NCBI GenBank assembly: GCA_946894095.1
Contig: OX335662.1
Span: 14,030,001-14,094,000 of the forward strand
Direction of reading: 5' to 3'
Source: Incurvaria masculella
Taxonomy: Eukaryota; Arthropoda; Insecta; Lepidoptera; Incurvariidae
DNA: 64,000 nt
Below, piece by piece: positions 25,001-32,688 of the stretch. The notes under the pieces were generated by a model. It searched no databases. It was not told the origin of the DNA and was given only the letters and a program-made list of their open reading frames with translations. Made by a program: the position numbers and the translations under genes. Within the stretch, counting starts at the first letter, position 1; each line of letters begins with the position of its first letter.

Positions 25001-26074
25001 CTTTTTAAGTTTTTCACTTTGTTTATTTGTTGATTGTGTCTTTAGCTTATTTTTTATCACAAATACCATTACACACTTTTATATAAGTGCTGCCCCTTAT
25101 GATACAGCACGTAAGGCTAGTTTAAGGGGAAAGGTCTGACACGGCAATAATGGATTTTAATACTTTTAAGTTTTAATTAAAAGTAAATATTTTTTAATAT
25201 TAAGTACCTATACTGTTATTGCACTCAAATTGTTATATAAATAAATATATTTCATTTTTTATATATTTTATCATTTCATTTAGATAGAATAAAAAACAGT
25301 TTTAATAATTATATGACATATATATAAACATAATATAATACAATTAAAGTAAATATACTTTTTCATACTAATCAGGTACGTCACTTATTTAAAGGAATGT
25401 GATATATATGCATGTATAATCGACCGTGCAGCAAGGACACATTAATTGAAGAAAGAGCCCAATTTTTTTATTTAATGTGTCCTTGCTCATTTCATGATCA
25501 CATTCCTTATAACACAATTTATAATATAAATATTTAAATGAAAGGTAATAAAACGAATATCAATAAATATGAAAAGATTTAGATATAGACCAGCATGGTG
25601 ACTGTCTAAGAAAATAAGCTACCTACCACCTAGTAACTTACTTACTTACTTAACTTACTAGGTGGTAGGATCAATCCAGCCGGTAGTTTGAATAAACAGT
25701 GGTCGAAGCAGTACCGATGATTTCTGTCCAATTTCTATTTTTACGTGCAATTTTAGGAAGTCACTTAGTTCCCATTTGGTGCATTGAAGTATCTTAATAT
25801 TATATAGGATATATAAAATAATTGTTTCATGAATGTGGTAGGGGTTCATTGTATATTTTATATATTTTTTAGCTATTTATGTAAATTGCTAACTAGTGTC
25901 TCTTTACGTATTTGTTTTCATATGTAATAGTTTAGGCAAATGTTTGCAATGTAAAATGAAATCCCAATGTAGAAGCGGATGTACCTGATCCTGCTGAGAG
26001 AAGCTCTCTTCACAGAGCAGGCAGTAGTAGTCGATCTGTCCGCACAGCACTGCGTTGCGGTAGTAGCTCTCCAT
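7096..26074 (-). CDS. Protein with nine matrin/U1-type C2H2 zinc fingers, 653 aa, 12 exons
   Basis: Predicted coding exons in transcript order are 26074-25985, 24358-24269, 23344-23137, 17593-17448, 14606-14381, 13483-13342, 12647-12398, 10836-10669, 9519-9296, 8409-8235, 7813-7712 and 7236-7096. All phases agree and total 1962 nt. The start ATG is the first after an in-frame stop and has good context (gtgccATGg). Each finger follows C-x2-C-x11-13-H-x3-6-H, the matrin/U1 spacing: about residues 18-40, 67-90, 136-157, 186-207, 259-280, 357-378, 430-453, 532-553 and 581-603. Exon 5 encodes a Thr/Ala run. The tail is acidic and ends LAHLAALKSL. There is no signal peptide or membrane segment. The family is known for dsRNA or RNA-protein binding, so a nuclear nucleic-acid-binding role is an inference. 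I do not recognise a named orthologue. Fingers 1 and 7 are split by introns; the others sit within single exons. Confidence 0.8.
7400..7690 (+). repeat. SINE-like element in the last intron of the zinc-finger gene
   Basis: It carries the family order: gttgaggctggcggtggtt, ctgtaggtc, attaggtggta, ggtaccaaccc, then caatgaaaactgtcc and caatgtagccgt. It lies between exons 12 and 11. Confidence 0.6.
8660..9255 (-). repeat. RTE-like LINE 3' end with a nested SINE-like insertion
   Basis: 8671-8765 (gtcagtcagtcagcgtgtttgcg) and 9165-9250 (cctacgcacttgatgtcatc, cttggcgggtggtctt) match the left and right parts of the LINE 3' end at 57430-57660. Between them, 8768-9160 is a reverse-orientation SINE-like element (acatggatggctaatacc, cattgaactggatggaaaac, ggcgggcttaaacccta). 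The SINE therefore landed inside the older LINE piece. It ends about 40 bp from zinc-finger exon 9. Confidence 0.65.
9835..10645 (-). pseudogene. LINE relic: C-terminal domain plus 3' UTR
   Basis: On the minus strand about 10645-10256 encodes a degenerate copy of a retroelement C-terminal domain (KQGRALMWYATWSH, then FVAFAVDTLGV, SLSIQRGHATNVIG). It is the same domain family as the relic at 39.8-40.6 kb. The 3' UTR runs to a (TAAA)n-type tail, seen as tatttatttatttattttac on the plus strand at 9836. It sits in a zinc-finger gene intron. Confidence 0.6.
10877..10968 (-). pseudogene. Decayed duplicate of zinc-finger exon 8
   Basis: On the minus strand the sequence reads GDMFRVT, then diverged sequence, then a tract close to gtgacgtgcacgtc. 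It matches the exon 8 pieces GDDMFRVT and the CDVHV region, condensed and without a matching acceptor. It lies directly upstream of exon 8 in the intron. Confidence 0.45.
11069..11445. repeat. Foldback MITE, copy 1
   Basis: The ends are cttaagaacggcccgtaagc and gcttacgggccgaccttaa. The inverted repeats continue for much of the length (acaaacgtagtttactaatc against gtaaactacgtttgt; gtgtctgcatgctttt against catgcagacac). A close copy lies at 33250-33612. Confidence 0.8.
11560..11630. repeat. Short direct repeat
   Basis: The 21-bp tract that begins gcggagtttgagtccgcgtg occurs twice, about 40 bp apart, each time followed by cgaccac. A diverged third trace (attgagagtccgcatgcgac) lies near 12320. 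Confidence 0.5.
13560..14190 (-). pseudogene. CR1-like LINE 3' fragment
   Basis: On the minus strand two frames encode a non-LTR reverse transcriptase C-terminus: PLVSEWLDIFQIWQPYFASD and LESRRQRGDLIEVYKIL, then NYITNRVVEAWNKLPEDV. It ends in a 3' tail (agcatatgctgatgcg on the plus strand at 13591) beside a TAAA-type repeat. It is frameshifted and 5' truncated. Confidence 0.75.
15055..15490 (-). pseudogene. CR1-like LINE 3' fragment, second copy
   Basis: The same family as 13560-14190: LQGRKERGNLIESFKIL and a 3' tail with ctagcagctttaagctgatg beside ATT-rich repeats. Confidence 0.7.
15655..16350 (-). pseudogene. LINE reverse transcriptase 3' fragment, different subfamily
   Basis: The minus strand encodes DELERLQNVCIHFIYGL, then EYRARLNWLPIRYRRD, the conserved C-terminal region of jockey/CR1-type reverse transcriptases. 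The 3' UTR ends at a (TAAA)n-like tail at about 15660. Confidence 0.7.
16520..17058. repeat. MITE with TTAAGG..CCCAACCCG ends, copy 1
   Basis: The terminal inverted repeats are ttaaggcggcccaacccg and gagcgggttgggccttaa. It is nearly identical over its length to 38571-39120, and a diverged copy lies at 28315-28840. Confidence 0.8.
17225..17420 (-). repeat. SINE-like fragment abutting zinc-finger exon 4
   Basis: It contains ttccccctagtagggaaata, then gtggaatccgaacc and gcaacatacatgg, matching the reverse orientation of the SINE-like family. Confidence 0.5.
18538..20930. repeat. ~118-bp satellite array with mariner insertion
   Basis: The unit begins ggttttcgggggtgtcgatt, then gatgtctgttttgagatcaa, acatttcaaaaacaaaatgg and ccgccacacctaagttcagt. 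About 14 units run head to tail, 106-123 bp apart. Segment 18771-19050 is almost the same as 20172-20460, including odd variants (ccaccacgcaaaacttcag), so part of the array was duplicated as a block. The array lies in intron 3 of the zinc-finger gene. Confidence 0.85.
19244..20177 (-). mobile_element. Internally deleted mariner transposon
   Basis: The terminal inverted repeats are taggttggggaaaaagttt at the left and its complement (gactttttccccgaccta) at the right, flanked by TA. On the minus strand 19994-19587 encodes the N-terminal DNA-binding half (EEIRYILKFYYKKGKNATQA; DARRSGRP; DIWVPHELTERN). 19551-19321 encodes the C-terminus (MHPPYSPDLAPSDFHLF; RWQKVIEQNG). The central catalytic segment with the first two Asp residues is missing, so it cannot make active transposase. 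Confidence 0.9.
21345..21850. repeat. 118-bp tandem repeat, five copies
   Basis: The motif gaacattcctggtcatcatc recurs at about 21349, 21467, 21586, 21703 and 21821. The rest of the unit (ggttaatgccaatcaggttt, aacccgaagctcgtagctag) is well kept. The sequence is unrelated to the nearby satellite although the period is the same. Confidence 0.85.
22440..22795. other. GC-rich block in intron 3, unidentified
   Basis: This island (gacgccgcggcgatggaggc; tgctgcggtgcgcgtcggtc) is open in several frames with no conserved motif and no fit to the zinc-finger exon phases. It could be a dispersed repeat, a pseudogene or an alternative promoter. I do not recognise it. Confidence 0.25.
23505..23610 (-). repeat. 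Solitary CR1-like 3' tail
   Basis: gcactagcagcattatgctg followed by atgcg matches the 3' tails of the CR1-like fragments at 13.6 and 15.1 kb, next to TTA repeats. Confidence 0.5.
23696..24022. repeat. MITE with ~48-bp near-perfect terminal inverted repeats
   Basis: The left end, ttctcacctaaattggcgtt then tacggcaaaccgatcgactg and gcgttttc, is mirrored by the right end (gaaaacgccagtcgatcggt, ttgccgtaacgccaatttag, gtgac), with one deletion and one or two changes. It has no transposase ORF. It lies between zinc-finger exons 3 and 2. Confidence 0.85.
24490..24700 (-). pseudogene. LINE endonuclease fragment
   Basis: The minus strand encodes MIYVRSGINI, then IEIKIELTILAIYRSP and FLNELNLLL. This matches the AP-endonuclease region of non-LTR retrotransposons, where an IYRSP/IYRPP block is typical. 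Confidence 0.6.
25392..25508. repeat. Short foldback element
   Basis: aaggaatgtgat and gcaaggacacattaa on the left pair with ttaatgtgtccttgc and atcacattcctt on the right. A partial copy (gcaaggacacattaattgaa) occurs at 51878. Confidence 0.65.
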
Positions 26075-26190
26075 GGCACCGCCACCGCCGCCACCACACC
26101 ATCAAACTGGCACCTAGTAACAAGGTTACGCAGGTCGCCGATCGTTTTATTTGACTGCAGGTTCCTGATGCTAACTCGTAAGTAGATACC
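26075..26190 (-). other. Probable 5' UTR part of the first coding exon, zinc-finger gene
   Basis: On the minus strand a strong acceptor (ttttttatttttcag) ends at 26191, and 116 bases separate it from the start ATG. An in-frame TGA lies 27 bases before the ATG. The gene therefore probably has a further upstream non-coding exon that I cannot place. Confidence 0.45.
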
Positions 26191-26199
26191 TGAAAAATA

Positions 26200-27680
26200 A
26201 AAAAACATGAAAGGGTGTAACGTCTGGACCCAAATAAACGAGTATTCAGTCACAGTGATCCCAGCGTTTGACTTGACGAATCTCCTTTCAATAGAGATAT
26301 TTAACATTCGCAGAACCATTGGCAAGTCTGATGCTGCCGAAGTAGTGGGTTTCCGCCAACGACATACCTAACTAATTTGCGCACAATGTTTTCCTTCACC
26401 ATTATCACTTGTGCCACGTAATTAGTACCGAACTAACCAAATCTTTCCCGGGGATAACATGCTCTTTTCCGGGGGCAGGAAGCTGGACCGAGTCGAACTA
26501 CCCTCAAACTATGATTTGTTCGGAAGTTAAAATCTAAATCGCTGAAACTACTCATTACCTATTCTTATAACGTGCGGTCCGAGCACAGAAATTTTCTGTG
26601 GGTCCGAGACACCGAGGGCTTGGACGATACAAACAAATTCACGGGCCCAACACGAAAATCGTATCAACAGCACCGAAAGAAAATTAAGGTTTTTCAAAAT
26701 AAACGTCAAATTTGTTTATGTTGTTTTATCCTAATGGAAAGGCAAAGGTTCCTAGAATTGTTTTTGGCAAGTTTTTTCATCTGAGCAAGCAAAGGTTATG
26801 GTACCATACAACCAAGCTTATCATTTTATTTTATTATCTCCCAAGCCTAATTTCTGTATTTATTTTATATTTTCAGGCATCTGTTTATGTCAATTTATCT
26901 CTCTAAATGTAAAATACACATTGAACTTTGACCCACATACGTTTTTCTTGCAATCGCCAAAGCCTATTGTGTCGCCGAGGATGATACACTCTGTACACGT
27001 AAGATCCACAATATTCTAGATTGTAGATAAGATGTCATTAGAAAATTTAAAATAACCATATATTATTACAGTATGAGTAGATAATTAACTGTTGATAAAA
27101 TGTTTGTTGGGCACGATACAACCTTTAAAAGAAATCGATTGATTCCTGAAGTATCCATCCCGGATAGGTCAATTTAAATCCGGGTTTACTATAAAAACAA
27201 TAATCTCAATTTAGCACGCGATACTTCGAGGCTCTTGAGTAATCTTTGAGGTAAAACAGCTGGTATTAATAGCTTTGCAATTGAGAGCAGACTTCTCTCT
27301 TTCAGTGTTTCCCACCCTTTTTTGCTTCCCGAGTTCAATCCTACTACATAGGGGTCTTCGACTTCTTCCAGTTCAACAGATTCTTTTTCTTCGTGTTGTT
27401 TTTCATCTGTTTTTAGAATTAGCTAAATTTTAATACAACAGCACCCAAATATTTTCCTTCCGCTTGGAAAAGTAGCAGGGCGCTCAGTTCCAAAGATTCG
27501 TATTCCTGCCAAAATCTAAGCTACGTCAAAGAACACTGTCAGTGAAGCATATTTTCTCGTGTCTTTTTCAACACGGAAAGACAAGAGCATTCGCTATACT
27601 GCCTCACAAACAATTCTTACAGGTTTAATATCCGGTAATATGTCTTTTATTTTTCAGGTGTTACTTACATTATTTTGTAT
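26200..27680. other. Intergenic stretch, no gene seen
   Basis: AT-rich DNA with short random ORFs only. The promoter of the zinc-finger gene is probably here, but no core element is convincing. Confidence 0.3.
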
Positions 27681-27689
27681 GTAGCTGAA

Positions 27690-28330
27690 AATATCTAGAT
27701 GGTTATACCAAACTGACAATCAGATATTAGCCTTACACACCACGTGGAACTGGGTGCCGTGCCAGGACCTTCCTTATTAATTTTTGTAAAAGTTTTTTTT
27801 TGTGTTTGAAATTAAATTTTTTAGAAACCTTTGAATTTAAATGTTAATGTTATGTAACAGATTTATAACCTATTTGTTCTATGTTTTGTTTGTTTTTATG
27901 CATGTTGTGTTCACTACCAGTGGAGTGTGCACATTTTTTAAAATGCCGTTTGTGATTCTCAGTGTATCCTGTGTACTACTCTGTTTGTTAACCTATTAAT
28001 AAATAATTAAAAATAAAAAAAAATAAAAAAAAAATAAAAAAATATTTGCTAGGCTGCATTCAACTGGCTGGAAAACTCGGACAATTTTTATTGCCGCTTC
28101 GACCATCGGTTATTCAATGCGTAATCAAATGCACCAACAGCAATGCTTACAGCTAATAAGTAAGGAAGGGGACCTACAGTTTTACCTGGAATCCGAACCA
28201 CGGCCAGCTTCAAGGGCGGAAAATGGTCACCCATCCAGAACCTAGCCGCGCTCAGAGGTGTTTCACCAAGCGTATTGAATCGCAAGGCGTCGCGCCGCCG
28301 TAGGCTACCGTGGCTATAAGGTGGCTATCC
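27690..28330 (-). repeat. SINE-like copies, one with a 5S-like head
   Basis: 27690-27785 is a tail fragment (cacgtggaactgggtgccgt). 28045-28330 is a fuller reverse copy: gaaaactcggacaatttttattg, tacctggaatccgaaccacg, then ggtcacccatccagaacc. The last stretch is the complement of the 5S rRNA box C motif ggatgggtgacc. A29-like A-rich runs (28000-28040) separate the two. Confidence 0.65.
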
Positions 28331-28840
28331 TTCCGACAGTATATAGGTCTAACTTATTCGCGGGCACGGCACGACATCGTTCTATTACGCTCTAGCACTG
28401 TCTGTTTTAAAAAAAAAAAACGGTCTTCTTATTAAGGTGGCTTAGTAAGTGGTGACTCGTGGCATCCTGCCACGAGTCACCACTTTTATCGTTGAGTAAT
28501 CCACACTCAAACTCATTCAGCAGAATTCAAAGTGGGCCGACTAACTTTAGTACGACTAACTTTAGTCGGACGAAACCGGTTTTTGTGTGGTTAGTCCGGT
28601 ACAAATCTCGTATTAAGTTTTGGCAGCTTCTCTCTGAATACGTCTGATAGTTTGAAACTATAGGACCTTTGTAACTTAGAAACCAAACACAATTCTAATA
28701 GTTAAATCATCAAGCATCAAATTCGATCAAATAAAGCTTCATTGAGTATAATTTATTGAATATAATTTTGGATCTCCGACAATAAATGCGCGCAAGATCT
28801 TTTTCCACGTTTGTTTGGGGAGTTGAGCGGGTAGGCCTAG
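28315..28840. repeat. MITE of the 16.5-kb family, diverged copy
   Basis: It shares attcgcgggcacggcac, then ggacctttgtaacttagaaa, ccaaacacaa and the end gagttgagcgggtaggcc with the copies at 16.5 and 38.6 kb. It carries a poly-A tract and an inserted segment (28520-28640) also seen at 48040-48130. Confidence 0.6.
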
Positions 28841-28899
28841 ACATGGCCCCCATGGACTACGAATATATACCTATTAAACTTCTCAAACACCCAAAGGTC

Positions 28900-29025
28900 G
28901 GCTGGAACAAATCTCTTCGAGGGATAAGCCCGCCTTTGCGCCCCACTTATGTTGTTTTTGCACTATACTTTCTTTTGTAAATTGTTTTTTTTTTGTGGCG
29001 TAATAAAGAATTTTCAATCAATCAA
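28900..29025 (+). repeat. LINE 3' UTR fragment
   Basis: The sequence gaacaaatctcttcgagg, gataagcccgcctttgcg, then gcgtaataaagaattttc is typical of the 3' end of insect non-LTR elements, with an AATAAA signal. Confidence 0.5.
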
Positions 29026-29085
29026 CCCTATCGAGTAGGCGCTATCGAGTAGGCGCTATCGAGTAGGCGCTATCGAGGAGGCGAT
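29026..29085. repeat. 14-bp tandem repeat, four copies
   Basis: The unit ctatcgagtaggcg is repeated without a break, with one substitution in the last copy. Confidence 0.85.
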
Positions 29086-29519
29086 ATCACCTGTCAAAAA
29101 TATTGTATGCTTTTGAGAGATTTTATCGAAAGCGCTTTATTTTGCCACTCAGATTTCCCTAAGTAAAAGGTCAATTAATTACGCTAGATTAAAACATTTC
29201 TCATTTAAAAAGTACCTAACCGTTTCTAAAAAAATGAGAATTTAGCAATTAGTACCATTTTAAACTAAATAGGTGACATAAGTAGTAACGAATATAAATA
29301 ATAACTTAGCGCTACACCTAACTATGTACCTATTCAATATAACACCTGTGACACCATGGCACACTTTTCACATGCCAAGCTGGTTGATAAGACACGGTTC
29401 GTTCACATCAAGCGAACGTCTGCAGCTAGATGAATTTTGATCTAGAACGAGTTCTCTTACCAAATGAATGATGATTCGGCTTTTAAATATTTCAGAGTTT
29501 TTTTCATACTGTTTTCATG

Positions 29520-30075
29520 TATCTAATTGGACATGGATGGCTAATAACACCACTGTCATTATATGATCCCAACACACCGTATTCCTGAAGGAATTAGGTG
29601 TCATGTAAAACAAGGCCATCTTTTCATGTCATGAGATGTCCCCCTGGCCATCGAATTCGAGCTCGCTCGTGCTCATATTCTCCTGATTTGTACAAGAGCG
29701 TTTTGCTCCTTCTAATCGAATGAATTATTTTGTATCGAAGCCTGTGGCACCTCTTACGCGCATGGATTGTCACGTGTGAGTATACGTGACCCGCCTGCCA
29801 ACATCTCCAGTCTCTTCTCTATGTGAAGAACCCTGACTGAATACATTTAAGGTTCAAATCAAATTTATGGTGATAGAATTTTTTGAAGGGAACTCTCGCC
29901 TGGGTTTTTTTTATGTGAGTGAACCTGGATAGCTAAATACTACACCTACTGTCATAATATTACCCTAACACACTTCATGAGATCTAGCTGCCATGCCATT
30001 TTCCTTGTACATTGGAACTGAATGAGGAACACGGGCAATTTTTATTGCCGTTTCGACCATCGTTCATGATGGCAG
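29520..30075 (-). repeat. SINE-like fragments
   Basis: 29525-29610 (ggacatggatggctaataac, gaaggaattaggtgtcatg) and 29910-30070 (gaacctggatagctaaat, gaactgaatgaggaacacgg, attgccgtttcgaccatcg) are reverse-orientation pieces of the SINE-like family. Confidence 0.6.
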
Positions 30076-30279
30076 TTCCATTCTGCCACTCACTCTCACT
30101 CAATGCCGAACATACAATTTCACCAGCGAAGTGTGCGGCCCTAGATTCCAGGAAGGCGAGTGGCCTTCGCGTGCATGCGCTAGCTTTTTAAAATGTGTGC
30201 TCCATAATTATCTCCTGACATAACTTATTCCACTGGATGTGTCTCTGGAGCTTGAAAATGGGCCAACGTTCAGCCTGTG

Positions 30280-30430
30280 ATCGATCAGACCTGGCGAGCT
30301 ACCGACCCATAGCCATTACCTCTCTTCTCTGGTAAATGATGGAGCGCATCAAACTCGATGAGGTATCTAGAGAGCCATTGAGAGCAATGAACTCCCCATC
30401 GATCACCGAAACTGATTTGTTCCGAATTAA
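30280..30430 (+). pseudogene. LINE reverse transcriptase motif fragment
   Basis: The plus strand reads DLASYRPIAITSLLW, a stop, then MMERIKLDE. This is the YRPI..L....K..E motif at the start of a non-LTR reverse transcriptase domain. It is broken by a stop codon. Confidence 0.5.
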
Positions 30431-30679
30431 TCTGATGGGGATATTTTAGTTTACGTCGCACTTGAGATGGGGCATATGATACCGTAGGGTGACGTGTGTG
30501 ACTGGATCGCCAACTTTATGCGTGCTCTACGGATCTGCATACACCAACCCTCCTTCCCCTTTCTACCAACACTCAACGCACCGAGTGAATGAGAGACAGA
30601 CGCTGAGACAGGGAATGCACCAAGTAACTTCGACAGTCCCAAAATAAGAACCAACCACTGAGCCAACCGATCCTCGAGG

Positions 30680-31310
30680 TTCATTTATTTATTGACCGAC
30701 TGACACAATTTTCGCAGTCCCCGAATGAGTTCTAAAGAGGCTTCGTTGGGAACCTCTCATGTGTTGGCTTGGCGTCGGCCATAATAAAACCGATCTACGA
30801 TACTCCACATATAATGCACTGCATAACTGCACTGCAGTCTACTTGCATAGAAAATGCCTCCTTCCCAAATTACCACCTAATATTAGAAGGTAGGTATATT
30901 AGTGACGTTATCATCTCACAATCAAATACAGGTTGGTACAGTCGCGTAATTTCTTGTCGTTTCAGCGGAAATAGAGAGAGATTGGAGATCTCGTTCTCTG
31001 ACGCCTCCCATTGCGTAAAAGAGAATTACGATTTTATTCTCTTTACTGTAATAAATAAAATACGTGACCGTTTAATATGTACCGTTTTTCGGTTGAAATG
31101 TAAATCTCAAATAAACACTTGGCAAATGAACAAAAAGATGTGAAATGCAGGGTTCATGCAAGCTTGTGACTTGTATCGTATGCGCGCATTGGCTTCAAAA
31201 GCGAAATCGTCCTGAATTAAACATTGCGTCCATTGAGGACTCTCTCCCGCGCATGGGCCGTCCGTGGCGGGAAGGACGGGAGTGGAAACCGAAACTCGTT
31301 TGCATGGGAG
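30680..31310. other. Intergenic stretch, no gene seen
   Basis: One 124-codon plus-strand ORF (30769-31143) has no recognisable motif or biased codon use and is taken as chance. Confidence 0.3.
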
Positions 31311-31317
31311 CGGCGTG

Positions 31318-31562
31318 GAACTAGGTGCCATGCCAAGACCTTCCTTATGTGTTTCGACTTCGAACCGGTACCAACCCGGGCGGGATTAACCCTACGATCT
31401 ATTGTGAGTTAGGAAGAAACCGTTTACAGTTTTACGTGGAATCCGAACCACGGCCAGCATCAACGGGCAAAAAACTGTCACCCATCCAGAAATCGGCCGC
31501 GCCCATAGTTGCTTCACCTCGACTATTGAACGACAAGACATCGCGCCACTGCGCTACTCTCG
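31318..31562 (-). repeat. SINE-like element with 5S-like head
   Basis: It contains gtgccatgccaagaccttcc, ggtaccaacccgggcgggat, gtggaatccgaaccacggcc, then actgtcacccatccagaa, the complement of a 5S box-C-like motif. Confidence 0.65.
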
Positions 31563-32590
31563 GTAGCGCAGGATGAAATGTATTAATTTGTCAATGAACA
31601 TAGTCTTCTTCTTCATCTCACTGTTGACTCGGCTTCTAGCATTCACTCGTTTTATTTCAATGTTCATCATATCACGCTTCTCATACATAAGCCCATTCAC
31701 TTCTTCTATTAGTCCAAATATAACAGGTGAGATGGATACATTACTAGACGAATCATAAGGGCCGAACATCCCCTCCGGACATAAAAAAACATCATATATA
31801 CGTAATAATAACATAACCGTGAGTATAAGCATTTATCAGGCCGAGGACTTTGGAGCAAGTGAGATATCTATGCAGAAAGACTCGAAATTTTCATGGATGG
31901 TAGAAAGGGCATTCAGTTCTAACGAGGATTCTCCAGGTAGAGACGATAACATTCAGAGAGACCCTACATCTCTTCGCAGTAGGAGGTTCGTCGACGAGAC
32001 GCTCGGCACAAAACTGTATCGAGTCCAGGGAGCCAAGCAGATATAACTGAGCCTTCCCACAAATTCGAACAAAAAATGTACCTTTCAGATTGTATCTATT
32101 TTTGACACGGAATTAAAACTTGTTTAAGTGTAGATCAGTCCTTAATGAGGAAGAAAGTGTGTTCAACTTGAACTACTGAGCGCGAGTTGTCAAGAGGAAG
32201 TTACTGGGCAAAAGTCATATCCCCGTGTCTGCGTGACTCCCTTATTCGAAAGATGAGACACATTATCCAGTTTGATGTCATTGTACAAATCGAAGACGAA
32301 AGGGATAAAAATAGTCCGTGGGGATGACAACAAATAGGTCAACCTGGCTGAATTGTATAATGGAAACCAACGCGAGAAACGCCTCACGGACACAACGAAG
32401 GCACAACATTGCACGTCGATACCGATCGATCGGTGCGATACATTAGCAGTCATCCGACCGCTCCTCTGCCGGATACCGACCAGGTGATAGTTTCCTTCGC
32501 ACTATCACAACCGAATTAACATGCAGGCGCGCGCGTGCTCGCCGGACAAGGCGCTGCACGCATTCCGGCGGCTCCTCACGTATTAATGCC

Positions 32591-32600
32591 ACTATATATA
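32591..32600 (+). promoter_or_regulatory. TATA box of the Osiris gene
   Basis: The run tatatata (within actatatata) is about 90 bp before the Osiris ATG. It fits a transcription start near 32620-32630 and a ~60-base 5' UTR. Confidence 0.6.
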
Positions 32601-32688
32601 CCGAGCCCGGCCCGTCGATCCCGTACATTGTGTCACCGACCCGGACGGCTGCAGGCCGCCTCATCTACCTCGACCCGACCCCAGCGAC

